DNA of 64,000 nucleotides from Halomonas denitrificans (GTDB lineage Bacteria; Pseudomonadota; Gammaproteobacteria; Xanthomonadales; Wenzhouxiangellaceae), in NCBI GenBank assembly GCA_019800895.1, contig JAHVKF010000003.1, positions 186,001 through 250,000 of the forward strand, read 5' to 3'. This document shows positions 6,886 to 16,400 of this stretch, in pieces (the stretch's first letter is position 1; each line of letters opens with the position of its first letter). The notes beneath the pieces were generated by a model, which was given only the letters and a program-made list of their open reading frames with translations, did not search any database and was not told the DNA's origin. The position numbers and the translations under genes are program-made.

Positions 6886-8850
6886 ATGAATCTCAGGCAT
6901 CCAACGCTTCGCAACGCTTCGCAACGCTTCGCAACGCTTAGACATTACTGCCTCCTCTCGACCCTGCTAATCACGATTGGGCTCGCGCACGCTTCTTCGC
7001 CGCGCCAGCCAATCCCTCAGGTCCCGATCCCCTCGCAACTCGTCAACGATATCACGCCGCTTTCGGCGGTCAATGGTGAATACGAGCTCCTGGTCAAATT
7101 CGACGATTCGGTCGAGGCTCGGGTGCAGCAAGGGGCGTTGGTTTCCTTGACTTCGAAAGCCCCAATGGCAGAACTGCAAAGTATCGCGGCCAATTACGGG
7201 GCTAGTTTTGAACAGCTCCTCAATGGCGGTGCTTGCCCGAATATCAACGCGCTGTTGGGTCAGGCAGAGACTCGTTCCGGTCGGGCTCAGCCGGACCTTG
7301 AAGGCTTGCACCAGGTCGAGTTTCCGCCAACCCTCAGTGGGCAGCAGCTGCTGGACTTATATGATGATCTTGTCTTCCATAGCGATGTCGAATTTGTTGA
7401 ACTTCGTGAGGCCTCGCCTGGGCCGCCACCCAGTGGCGGCACAACTCCAGATTTCTCCAGCGGACCGCCGCCGAGTCAAACCTTGTATCGCGGTCCGAAC
7501 CCGGGCGGCGACTTCGACTTTGCTAACAATCTCGGCTTAATCGGAACTGGGGTTCGGCTTTCAGAGGTGTCAATTGCCTATAACTTTCAGCATGAGGATA
7601 TTGGGGGAAATTTGATCAGCCATCCAGCGACCGGTCTTGATCGGTACGTGGGGAACTCATTGTGGGATGGCTGGGTCGATCACGGAACTGCGACGCTAAG
7701 CCAAAACCTGGCCCCGGGCAACGGGTTCGGTGTTACTGGGATGACGCGAGGTGCCGATGGGCAATTCTATCGCGCGGGTGTCTGGACGGGCACGGATATT
7801 GACTTCCAGATTGAGGAGGCGTTCTGCAATGCCCTTGGTGATTCGATAGTTGCCGGAGATGGGCAAGTGGTTTATCTCGAGTTTCAGGTAGGCACGCCGG
7901 GGTCATGGTTGGCGCCACTGGAAGTGCTTTCGAGCATCTACATGATCACTGTGGTTGGCACAGATGCTGGCGTTGTTGTTCTCGCTCCCGCGGGCAACGG
8001 GGCAACCAATCTGGATACAAGCAACGAGTCCCTGATCCAAAGCTGGAGAGCACGGCCGGATTCCGGGGCAATTATCGTCGGAGCAGGGAGTGCCGATACC
8101 AATCACGATCGACTCTCTTTCTCCACTTTCGGTAGTCGAGTCAACCTGCAGGGGTGGGGAGAGAGTGTAGTCGCCGCCGGCTACGGGGAGCTCGCGCAGG
8201 TTGGCGGAGACATCAACCGAGCGTATACCGGGATTTTCAACGGGACCAGTTCGGCGACGCCCATGGTGGCCGGTGCCGCAGTTCTGGCTCAGGAATCCGC
8301 GCTTTCTTTGGGCATTCCGGCGCTAGATTCACGGCAGATGAGGTCGTTCTTGGCAGCCACCGGGATTCCGCAGGGCACCTCAATTACAGGAAACGTCGGG
8401 CCATTTGTGGATGTGCGCCGAGCGGTGACGGAAGTCGCGGATGCCGATGTATCGATCGCCAATGCTCAGTCCGGAGTGACTATAACGACGACGGTAATAA
8501 ATCATGGCCCGCGCGAAGCGGAAACCATCGACGTGGACATCGTATTCGGCGGGGTCACAGCCTATACGCTTTCGCCGGTTACCGTCCCGGCAGGGTGTCA
8601 GTGGAATCCGAACCCGCCGATTCCTCCGGGTCATTCCTGTCTCGGCCAATGCCCCAGCTTGCTTGAGTGCACCTTCGATAATGCCGCCCGTGGCCAGCAG
8701 TTCATCATTCAGCATGAGGTTCAATGCGGCCCGAACGAGTCGTTCCAGCTCGATTCCGACGCAGCGTTGCTGGGTCTGCTGAACGATCCTGTGAGTGCGA
8801 ATGATGGTGACCAAATCACAGTGCTTTGTTCCGGTCAATCGTCGAGCTGA
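6886..8850 (+). CDS. Exported subtilase-like S8 family peptidase
   Basis: A 654-residue protein with ribosome site GGAGGA seven bases before the ATG at 6886. The N-terminal leader (about residues 20-37, HYCLLSTLLITIGLAHA) is a signal peptide, followed by a propeptide-like region and the S8 domain from about residue 205. His is in VDHGTATL, the oxyanion Asn in APAGNG, and the nucleophile Ser in NGTSSATPMVAG. The position where the catalytic Asp normally sits reads LSEVSIAYNFQHEDI, with Glu instead of Asp. A C-terminal region with several Cys residues resembles a CARDB-type beta domain. Codon use is less G+C-rich than neighbours. It diverges from the FG-GAP gene. A 10 bp tandem repeat lies in codons 6-18. 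Confidence 0.85.
   Translation: MNLRHPTLRNASQRFATLRHYCLLSTLLITIGLAHASSPRQPIPQVPIPSQLVNDITPLSAVNGEYELLVKFDDSVEARVQQGALVSLTSKAPMAELQSIAANYGASFEQLLNGGACPNINALLGQAETRSGRAQPDLEGLHQVEFPPTLSGQQLLDLYDDLVFHSDVEFVELREASPGPPPSGGTTPDFSSGPPPSQTLYRGPNPGGDFDFANNLGLIGTGVRLSEVSIAYNFQHEDIGGNLISHPATGLDRYVGNSLWDGWVDHGTATLSQNLAPGNGFGVTGMTRGADGQFYRAGVWTGTDIDFQIEEAFCNALGDSIVAGDGQVVYLEFQVGTPGSWLAPLEVLSSIYMITVVGTDAGVVVLAPAGNGATNLDTSNESLIQSWRARPDSGAIIVGAGSADTNHDRLSFSTFGSRVNLQGWGESVVAAGYGELAQVGGDINRAYTGIFNGTSSATPMVAGAAVLAQESALSLGIPALDSRQMRSFLAATGIPQGTSITGNVGPFVDVRRAVTEVADADVSIANAQSGVTITTTVINHGPREAETIDVDIVFGGVTAYTLSPVTVPAGCQWNPNPPIPPGHSCLGQCPSLLECTFDNAARGQQFIIQHEVQCGPNESFQLDSDAALLGLLNDPVSANDGDQITVLCSGQSSS
6903..6939. 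repeat. 10 bp tandem repeat (3.7 copies) in the S8 leader
   Basis: AACGCTTCGC is repeated three times perfectly, followed by AACGCTT. It lies between the ATG at 6886 and the hydrophobic core of the signal peptide, so gain or loss of one unit would shift the reading frame of the S8 gene. Confidence 0.9.
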
Positions 8851-8863
8851 CCTCGGTTCTAAG

Positions 8864-8891
8864 GCGATGCGCAGCTCAAACTGCGCATCGC
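8864..8891. terminator. Terminator-like hairpin between convergent genes
   Basis: A perfect 11 bp stem GCGATGCGCAG / CTGCGCATCGC with loop CTCAAA lies 14 bases after the S8 stop and 55 bases beyond the stop of the ThDP enzyme gene that converges on it. There is no strong T-run, so it could act as a weak bidirectional terminator. Confidence 0.55.
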
Positions 8892-8945
8892 TGTTGAGCC
8901 TCCCCCACAAAAAGCAATCGACTTTGTTTGTCGCAAGATCGTCGA

Positions 8946-10604
8946 TTATGGACTGAGTTTCTCGCTGCGCTCGGGCAGCGCCTCGAACAGTTCGTGCTGG
9001 CTGTCGGCGTAGTCGATCGGGCAGTCGATGACGTGGACGCCGGAGCCGCCCAGCGCGTCGGCGAGCAGCCGCTCGAGATGCTCGACGCTCTCGGCGCGGT
9101 GGCCGTGGGCGCCGTAACTTTCCGCGTAGCGCACGAAGTCCGGGTTGCCGAACTGGAGGCCGAAGTCGGGCAGGTCCATGTCGGCCTGCTTCCAGCGGAT
9201 CATGCCGTAGGCGTCGTCCCTGAGGATCAGCACGACCAGGTCCAGCCCGAGCCGGACGGCGGTCTCGAGCTCCTGCGAGTTCATCATGAAGCCGCCGTCG
9301 CCGCAGACCGCCAGCACCTTGCGGTCGGGAAGGGCCATCTTTGCGCTCATCGCGACCGGCAGTCCGGCGCCCATGGTGGCCAGCGCGTTGTCGAGGAGCA
9401 GCGTGTTCGGCCGGATCGTGCGGAAGTTGCGGGCGAACCAGACCTTGTACAGGCCGTTGTCCAGCGACACGATGCCGTCTTCCGGCAGCGCGTCGCGCAC
9501 CGCGTGCACCAGGCGGCGCGGGTGGATCGGAAAATCGTCCATCGATCGGCCGGCTTCCAGGTCTTCGAGCAGCGCCTTTCGAACCTGTTTCGCGAAGCCG
9601 AAGTCCCAGTGGTCCTGGACCTCGATGCGCTCGGTGATCTGCCAGATGGCGTTGGCGATGTCGCCGGTGACCTCGAGCTGGGGAAAGTACACCGGGTCGA
9701 CCTCGGCGGTGAAGAAGTTGACGTGGATGACCGTGCGCGTCTCGTCTTCGTGCATGAAGAAGGGCGGCTTCTCGATCACGTCGTGGCCGACGTTGACGAT
9801 GCAGTCGGACTGGTCGATCAGGCGGTGGACGTAGTCGCCGTCCGACAGCGCGGCGGTGCCCATCCAGGACTCGGTCTCGCCGACCACGCCCTTGCCCATC
9901 TGGGTCGAGAAGAAGGGGATGCCGGTCTTTTCGACGAAGGCGCGGAGCATCCGCGAGGGTCGCTTGCGATTGGCGCCGGCGCCGACCATCAGCAGCGGAC
10001 GCTCGGCCTTCTCGATCGCCTCGACCGCAGCGGCGACGGCCTTCTCCTCGGCCACGGGCCGGCGCGTCAGGCTGGTCCGGATGACCGGCGCGTCGGTCGC
10101 TTCGCGGGCGATGTCCTCGGGCAGTTCGAGGTGCGCGGCGCCCGGCCGCTCTTCCGACGCCTTGCGGAAGGCTTCGCGGACGTGGGACGGGATCAGCTCC
10201 GAGGATGGAATCTGGCGGGTGTAGTGGGACACGGGCTGCATCAAGTCGACCACGTCGAGGATCTGGAAGTGGCCCTGCTTGGAGGTGCGGACCGGCTTCT
10301 GGCCGGTGATCATCACCATCGGCATGGCGCCGAGCTGGGCGTAGGCGGCCGCGGTGAGGAGGTTGGTCGCGCCCGGTCCGAGCGTGGACAGGCAGACGCC
10401 GGGTCGGCCGGTCAGGCGGCCTTCGGCGGCGGCCATGAAGCCCGCGGCCTGCTCGTGGCGGGTGACCACCACGTCGATCGACGACTCGCGCAGGGCGTCG
10501 AGCAGGTCCAGGTTCTCTTCGCCCGGCACGCCGTAGATGCGCGTGACCCCCTCCGCCTCCAGGCATTCGACCAGGCGCTTCGCGCCGCTGACGGACTGGG
10601 ACAT
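8946..10604 (-). CDS. Thiamine-diphosphate enzyme, acetolactate synthase large-subunit family
   Basis: A 552-residue cytoplasmic ThDP enzyme. The N-terminal PYR domain has the catalytic Glu in TRHEQAAGFMA, the middle domain spans about residues 190-330, and the C-terminal PP domain has the ThDP/Mg signature beginning GDGGFMMN with the second half LRDDAYGM. Members of this group are usually annotated as acetolactate synthase (two pyruvate to acetolactate), but no ilvH-like small subunit or other branched-chain gene is nearby. The usual Asn-rich metal segment (NNNAYGM in biosynthetic enzymes) reads RDDAYGM here. A catabolic AlsS-like or another 2-oxoacid decarboxylase role is possible. The start at 10604 (MSQSVSGAKRLVE) fits the fold. 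Confidence 0.82.
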   Translation of the reverse strand: MSQSVSGAKRLVECLEAEGVTRIYGVPGEENLDLLDALRESSIDVVVTRHEQAAGFMAAAEGRLTGRPGVCLSTLGPGATNLLTAAAYAQLGAMPMVMITGQKPVRTSKQGHFQILDVVDLMQPVSHYTRQIPSSELIPSHVREAFRKASEERPGAAHLELPEDIAREATDAPVIRTSLTRRPVAEEKAVAAAVEAIEKAERPLLMVGAGANRKRPSRMLRAFVEKTGIPFFSTQMGKGVVGETESWMGTAALSDGDYVHRLIDQSDCIVNVGHDVIEKPPFFMHEDETRTVIHVNFFTAEVDPVYFPQLEVTGDIANAIWQITERIEVQDHWDFGFAKQVRKALLEDLEAGRSMDDFPIHPRRLVHAVRDALPEDGIVSLDNGLYKVWFARNFRTIRPNTLLLDNALATMGAGLPVAMSAKMALPDRKVLAVCGDGGFMMNSQELETAVRLGLDLVVLILRDDAYGMIRWKQADMDLPDFGLQFGNPDFVRYAESYGAHGHRAESVEHLERLLADALGGSGVHVIDCPIDYADSQHELFEALPERSEKLSP

Positions 10605-10815
10605 GGTCGACTCCGTTGCGATGATGGGCCCAGTGTAGCGGGCGACCGTGGGTGGCGCGCCTCGGCCTTCGCCGGTCGGCGCGCGTTCACCGAGTGCCGG
10701 CAAGCGAAGCTTCGGGCCGGATGGACGCTGCCGGGGCGCGCCGCTCACGGCACGGCTTGCCCGGCGGGGTCGGCCGTGGCAGCATCGCCGGGGGATTCAA
10801 CGCAACGAGCGTCCG

Positions 10816-11460
10816 ATGGCCACTGGCCGCGCCTATCGACCGGAGTACTGCGCGCGTTATCTGCCGCCCGGCTACTCGGGGCTGCGCCACATGCTGTTCA
10901 TCGCCGTGTTCTGCATCGGCGGCATGACGGCCGGCATCGTGATGCTCGACGCCGTCGAGCCCCGGGAATGGCTGGCCGTTCCCCTGACCTTCCTCTACGC
11001 CAACCTCGCCGAATACCTCGGCCACCGCTTCGTGATGCACCGGCGTCGCCGGGGCCTGGGGCTGATCCACGAACGGCACACGGTGCAGCACCACCGCTAT
11101 TTCACCGCCGAGGAGATGGACATGGACGGGCTGACGGACCTGCGCGCGATCCTGTTTCCGCCGTCGCTGCTGGTGTTCTTCTTCGGCGCCTTCGCGCTGC
11201 CGGCCGGGCTGCTGTTGACCTGGCTGTTGTCGGCCAACGTCGCCTGGCTGTTCGTGGTCACCGCGCTGGGCTACTACTTCAGCTACGAAGTGCTGCACCT
11301 GGCCTACCACCTGCCGGGCGACTCGCGGGTGTTCCGTGTTCCCGGCCTGCGACGCCTGCAGCGGCTGCACCGCACGCACCATGATCCGACGGTGATGGCA
11401 CACGGCAACTTCAACATCACCTGGCCGATCTGTGACTGGGTATTTCGGACGCGACGCTGA
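10816..11460 (+). CDS. Fatty acid hydroxylase / sterol desaturase superfamily membrane protein
   Basis: A 214-residue integral membrane di-iron enzyme candidate. His clusters typical of the superfamily are present: HRFVMH near residue 74, HERHTVQHH near 90, HLAYH near 163 and HRTHHD near 185. At least four hydrophobic segments are visible (for example LLVFFFGAFALPAGLLL). Such enzymes hydroxylate or desaturate lipid acyl chains or related lipids with O2; the substrate cannot be told from sequence. It is divergent from the ThDP enzyme gene with about 210 bases between them. The ATG at 10816 was chosen because upstream frame extension is Arg/Pro-rich and looks non-coding. Confidence 0.85.
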   Translation: MATGRAYRPEYCARYLPPGYSGLRHMLFIAVFCIGGMTAGIVMLDAVEPREWLAVPLTFLYANLAEYLGHRFVMHRRRRGLGLIHERHTVQHHRYFTAEEMDMDGLTDLRAILFPPSLLVFFFGAFALPAGLLLTWLLSANVAWLFVVTALGYYFSYEVLHLAYHLPGDSRVFRVPGLRRLQRLHRTHHDPTVMAHGNFNITWPICDWVFRTRR

Positions 11461-11495
11461 GCGCCCGATTCCGCAAGCCTCGAGTAGGCCCAGGC

Positions 11496-11602
11496 TGTGG
11501 GAGTGAGCTTGCGAGCGAAGGCCTGCGGCTTGGCGGTTCGCTCGCAAGCTCACTCCCACAGGGCTGCGGTCTGGCGGTTCGCCCGCAAGCGGCCTCCCAC
11601 AG
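11496..11602. repeat. REP-like cluster, inverted pair plus a third half-element
   Basis: TGTGGGAGTGAGCTTGCGAG-CGAA is followed 20 bases on by its complement TTCGCTCGCAAGCTCACTCC-CACAG, giving a long hairpin, then a diverged third copy (TTCGCCCGCAAGCGGCCTCC). It lies between convergent genes and may also help terminate transcription. Confidence 0.85.
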
Positions 11603-11623
11603 TCCGGCGGCTCCGGTGAGCGC

Positions 11624-12283
11624 CTAGTTTCGATGGATCCCTAGCTTGTCCAGCGACCTCGCCAGCCTCGCATGCATCGGGGCGGGGTTGACGGGGCGGT
11701 GGGTGATGGTCGCCCGATCGAAATCGACCATCCACAGTCGGTCGTCCGGGGTGACGAGAAGGTTGGTGGCGTTCAGGTCGGGGTGCCGCAGGCCGGCACG
11801 GGCGAAGCGTTCGACCAGGGCATCGACGTCGGCCCAGCGCGCTGCATCGAAGTCCGATGCGACCTCGCTCAGTGGGCGGGCCCCCTCGATCCTGGCGGTC
11901 AGCAGGGCGGCCTCGTAGACCGGGCCGACGCGCCGGACGTGGGCGGCGAGCGGCTCGGGCACCGGCAGGTCGGCGTCGAACAGGGCGCGCAGGACGCGCA
12001 GCTCGCGCACGCTTCGCGCTCGCTCCAGGCCGGCCCAGGCGTAGCGCCGCCGGACGACGTGACGAACCAGGCCTCCCCGATGGTAGCGCTTCAGGACGGC
12101 CTTACCGAACGGGCCGTCGATCGCCACGGTTTCGCCGCGGCCGCCGAATCGCTCGACCACGGCGCCCTGCGCCTGCCAGTGGGCGGGATCGAACCAGTCG
12201 ATGGCCGGCGCGTCCAGGCGCTCGGAATCGAACAGCACCGTGTCGGGGCCGGTACGTAGAATGCGTTCCATGATGTATCGCAT
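11624..12283 (-). CDS. kdkA: 3-deoxy-D-manno-octulosonic acid (Kdo) kinase
   Basis: A 219-residue member of the lipopolysaccharide kinase (Kdo/WaaP) family, expected to phosphorylate the Kdo residue of lipid A-Kdo at the inner membrane. Visible features are LKRYHRGGL (ATP-binding Lys), RSVRELRVLRAL, the catalytic loop RHPDLNATNLLV (Asp and Asn) and MVDFDRA in place of the kinase DFG. Length fits KdkA (about 235 aa). The start at 12283 has GGAG just upstream; an in-frame ATG at 12271 is an alternative. It is divergent from a heptosyltransferase gene only 27 bases away, consistent with a shared role in the LPS inner core. Confidence 0.87.
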   Translation of the reverse strand: MRYIMERILRTGPDTVLFDSERLDAPAIDWFDPAHWQAQGAVVERFGGRGETVAIDGPFGKAVLKRYHRGGLVRHVVRRRYAWAGLERARSVRELRVLRALFDADLPVPEPLAAHVRRVGPVYEAALLTARIEGARPLSEVASDFDAARWADVDALVERFARAGLRHPDLNATNLLVTPDDRLWMVDFDRATITHRPVNPAPMHARLARSLDKLGIHRN

Positions 12284-12310
12284 TGTCTCCGCTGCCCGTC
12301 GGGCTGTCCA

Positions 12311-13360
12311 TTGAGCGAACCGGCGCCCGGTGACCCGCCGCGTTCGATCGCGCTGCTCCGCCTTTCGGCGCTCGGCGATGTCTGCCATTGCATCGCGCTG
12401 GTCCGAACGCTCGGTCGCGCCTTCCCGGACGCGTCCATCACCTGGATCATCGGCAAGGCCGAGCACCGGCTCGTCGACGGCCTGGACGGCGTCGACTTCG
12501 TCGTCCTCGACAAGACGGCCGGCCGCGCCGGTCGCAAGGCGCTGCGACGCGCGCTTCGCGGCCGGCGCTTCGACGTGCTGCTGCTGGCCCAGGTGTCGGC
12601 GCGCGCCAACTGGTTGTCGCTGTCCGTTCGGGCGAAGCGCAGGGTCGGCTTCGATCGGGCGCGTTCCCGGGAGGGCCACGGGTTGGTGATCAACGAGCGA
12701 ATCCGGGCCGTCCCGTTCCAGCACCAGGCCCTGGCGATGCTGGAGTTCGCCCGCGTGCTCGGTGCGGACCCGGAAGGCATCGACCGTGCGCCGCCGATCG
12801 ACGATACGGACCGGGAATTCGCCCGCACCCACCAACCCGATCCGGGCCGGGCGGTGCTGATCAGTCCCTGCTCGAGTCATCCGCAGCGGAACTGGTCGGC
12901 CGATCGCTACGCGGCGATCGCCGACCACGTGATCGAGCGGCACGGCCGGCCGGTCATCCTGGTCGGTGGACCGTCGGCGATCGAGCGGACGATGGCCGAC
13001 GGGATCAAGGCCTGGGCGAAGCGTCCCCTGGTCGACCTGGTCGGCCAGGACACCCTGGGCCAGGCGCTGGCGATGATGGAGCGGGCCGCCTGCCTCGTCG
13101 CACCGGACTCCGGCCCGGCCCACTTCGCCGCCGCTCTGGGCACGCCGGTGGTGGGGCTGTACGCGGCGACCTGGTCGAAGCGCACGGGTCCGCTCGGCAG
13201 CCTCGAGCACTGCGTCGATCGCTTTCCCGAGGCGGCGCGGCAGTTCCTCGGCAAGGCGCCCGAGGACGTCAGGTGGGGCAAGCGCATCGAACGGGACGGG
13301 GTGATGGACCTGGTCACGGTGGACGACGTCGTTGAACGGATCGATGCGCTGCTGGCGTAG
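12311..13360 (+). CDS. Glycosyltransferase family 9, ADP-heptose:LPS heptosyltransferase
   Basis: A 349-residue GT9 enzyme that would add heptose from ADP-heptose to the Kdo/inner-core region of LPS. The N-terminal RSIALLRLSALGDVCH loop, the central SPCSSHPQRNW segment and the donor-site motif APDSGPAHFAAALGTPVVGLY are typical of the family. The likely start is TTG at 12311, as the GT9 core begins only 12 codons later and no ATG or GTG is suitably placed. WaaC and WaaF cannot be separated with confidence from sequence alone. The divergent neighbour is the Kdo kinase. Confidence 0.88.
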   Translation: MSEPAPGDPPRSIALLRLSALGDVCHCIALVRTLGRAFPDASITWIIGKAEHRLVDGLDGVDFVVLDKTAGRAGRKALRRALRGRRFDVLLLAQVSARANWLSLSVRAKRRVGFDRARSREGHGLVINERIRAVPFQHQALAMLEFARVLGADPEGIDRAPPIDDTDREFARTHQPDPGRAVLISPCSSHPQRNWSADRYAAIADHVIERHGRPVILVGGPSAIERTMADGIKAWAKRPLVDLVGQDTLGQALAMMERAACLVAPDSGPAHFAAALGTPVVGLYAATWSKRTGPLGSLEHCVDRFPEAARQFLGKAPEDVRWGKRIERDGVMDLVTVDDVVERIDALLA

Positions 13361-13496
13361 TCCGAGCGTTCATCGAGTCCGCTTTTCCGGTCTCGACCCG
13401 GTTGTTCAGCACCGGACCGCGGTAAAGGAAACCGGCAGAGTCGTCCGTGGGCGGGGTTGTCGGTAAGTTAGCGGGCGCTTGTCTGCGGGAGCCCGG

Positions 13497-16400
13497 CTAG
13501 CCGGATTCGGCCCGGACGGCCTCCCACGCCTCCTCCAGCCGCTTCTTCGACACCTTCTCCGCCGTCCCCAGCTGCTGGGCGAAGACCTGCACGCGGTATT
13601 CCTCGACCAGCCAGCGGTAGCGATCCAGCGCCTCGGTCCACGCGTGGCCTCCGGCGAGGTGGTCGAGGTAGCGCTGCCACCAGGGGTCGATCTCGGCCTG
13701 GCGCTGGACGTCTCGCCGCGGATCCAGTTCCAGCGCGTCGAGCCGGGCGTCGACGGCGTCGAGGTAACGGGGGTAGTGGGGCAGGCGGTCGCTGGCCACG
13801 TCGGTCACGAAACTCGGGTAGACCAGGTCGTCGAGCTGCGACTGGATGTCCTCGTGGGCCGACGGCTGGGCGGGGCCGATCGCGTCGAGCCTGCGACGGA
13901 CCTCGTGCCAGCGAAGGACGGTCCGGTCCAGGGCGTCGATCGCCGTTCGGCAGCGATCGACGATCTCCGGCCGGAGCCTGGCCTCCAGCGCGTCGAGATC
14001 GGTGTCGGACCGGATCGACCAGGCGTCGTCGATCGCGTCGCCGACGACCCGTTCGTTCGATGCCCGCTCCAGCACGGAAACGTCCTCGATGCGCGTCCAG
14101 GCCAGCGCGGCCTGCTGCGAAAGCCGATGGCTCTTCGCGATGTACTTGAGCTTGTCGCCCAGTCGGCCCAGAAGCAGCCGGTGGATGCCGCCGTGGTGCG
14201 CCGTGCGGGCCTCGCCCTCGTCGTCGAACAGGCGCAGGCCGACCGCAGGCCGTTGACCCCTCGTCCCCTGGTCGATCAGCGCCGGCCAGGCGGGGTCGCC
14301 GGCGCGGGTCCGGACATGCGTCGGGAGTTCGAGATCGTCGAAGCCCGCGAGGCCGTCGCGCTGCCACTCGTCGGCCTGGCGGGCCATGAACTCGCGCCGG
14401 GCCCGTTCGCCCAGGTCGTCCTGGAGCGCCTCGAGGTCGCGCGATTCGGTCAGCACCTTTCCGCCCTCGCCGAGGACCCGGACGTTGAAGCGCAGGTGGT
14501 CGTCGAGGCGGTCGAGCTGGAAGTCCCCGGGCGCGATCTCGAGCCCGCCGATCCGGGTCAGTTCGGCGGCCAGGCGCTCGTGCAGGCTGCCGGCGGGTTC
14601 GCCGAGGGCCTCCAGGGCAGCCTGCGCGTAGTCGGCGAGGGGCACGAAGGCGCGCCGCTTCGACTTGGGCAGCGTGCCGATCAGCCCCTTGACCGCGTCG
14701 GCACGCAGGCCGGGCACGAGCCACTGCAGCCGATCGCCGTCGAGGCGGTTCAGGCGGTGGAGCGGGCAGACGACGGTGACGCCGTCGGCGGGGTGGGCCG
14801 GCTCGAAGCGATAGTCCAGGGCGAACACTTCGCCGTCGAGCTCGAGCCGGTCCGGGTACTCCTCGCCGGAGGTCTCGGCATCTTCGCGCAGCAGCGTGGC
14901 ATGGTCGTAGAGCAGCCGGTTCTTCTCCTTCTCGTCCAGGCCCTCGTACCAGCGGCCGAAGGCCTTGACGGTGAAGATCTGCGGCGGGACGCGCCGGTCG
15001 AAGAACGCGACCCGCGCCGACTCGTCGGCCAGCACGTCCCGGGCCCGGCGCTTGTGCTCGTGGGTGGCGAGCTCCTCGACCAGCCGTCGATTGCGCTTCA
15101 GGAAACCGGCCTGCAGGTTCATCTCGCCGCGCACCAGCGCATGGAGGATCATCAACTCGCGCGCCGTTGCCGGATCGTGCGGCCCGTAGTGCACGCGGCG
15201 CTTCTCGACCAGGGTCAGGCCGTAGAGCGTGACCTGCTGGTAGCCCATGACCCGACCGGAGCGCCGGTCCCAGTGCGGGTCGAACACGCGCGAGCGGGTC
15301 AGGTGCTTCGCCTGCTGCTCCAGCCACTCGGGCCGGATCGCCGCCACCGTGCGGGCCCAGGTCCGGCTGGTCTCGACGAGTTCGGCGGACATGATCCAGC
15401 CCGGGCGGGAGCGGCCGAGGGTGGATCCGGGAAAGATCCGCATGCGGTGGCCCCGCGCGCCCACGTACTCGCCGTCCTCGTCGTGACGGCCGACCTGCGC
15501 CAGCAGGCCCGAGAGCAGGGCGCGGTGAACCGACTCGGCCACCGCGTCATCGAGGTTCTGCACACGGCCGGTCGTCCAGCCGTTGCTGCGGCACAGTTCC
15601 TTGAGCTGGGCGACCAGCTGGCCCCACTCGTGCAGCCGCAGCGGCGACAGGAAGGTCCGCTTCGCCAGCTTGTCGGCCTGGTTGCGCGATTTCTCGCTGC
15701 GCTGCTGCTGCCACCAGGACCAGAGCTTCAGCAGGCCGAGGAAGTCCGAGCCGGCGACCCGGAACTGCGCGTGCGCTTCGTCGGCGGCCTGTTGCTGGTC
15801 GGGCGGGCGTTCGCGCGGGTCCTGCACGCCGAGCGCCGCGACCAGCACCAGCGCCTCGGCCAGCGCGCCGCGCTCGGCGGCCTCGATCAGCATCCGGCCG
15901 TGACGGGCGTCGACGGGCAGTGCGGCGAGTTGCCGGCCCAGCGGCGTCAGCGACCGTGCATCGTCGACAGCTTCGAGTTCGACCAGCGTCGACCAGGCCT
16001 CGTTGACCAGCTTGCGCGGCGGCGGGTCGATGAAGGGGAAGTCCTCCGGGTCGCCGAGGCCCAGGGCCAGCATCTCCAGCACCACGCCGACGAGCCCGGC
16101 GCGCTGGATCTCCGGTTCCGTGTACTCGGGCCGCGCGTCGAAGTCGGCCTCGTCGTAGAGCCGGATGCAGGTGCCGGGCCCGACCCGGCCGCAGCGGCCC
16201 GCGCGCTGGTTGCAGGACGCCTGCGAGACCGGTTCCACGGGCAGGCGAAGCACCTTCGAGTGGCTGGCGTAGCGGGAGATGCGCGCCAGGCCCGAGTCGA
16301 TCACGAAGCGGATGCCGGGCACGGTCAGCGAGGTCTCGGCGACATTGGTCGCCAGCACGATGCGGCGGCCGGCGCCGGGCTTGAAAATGGCGTCCTGGCG

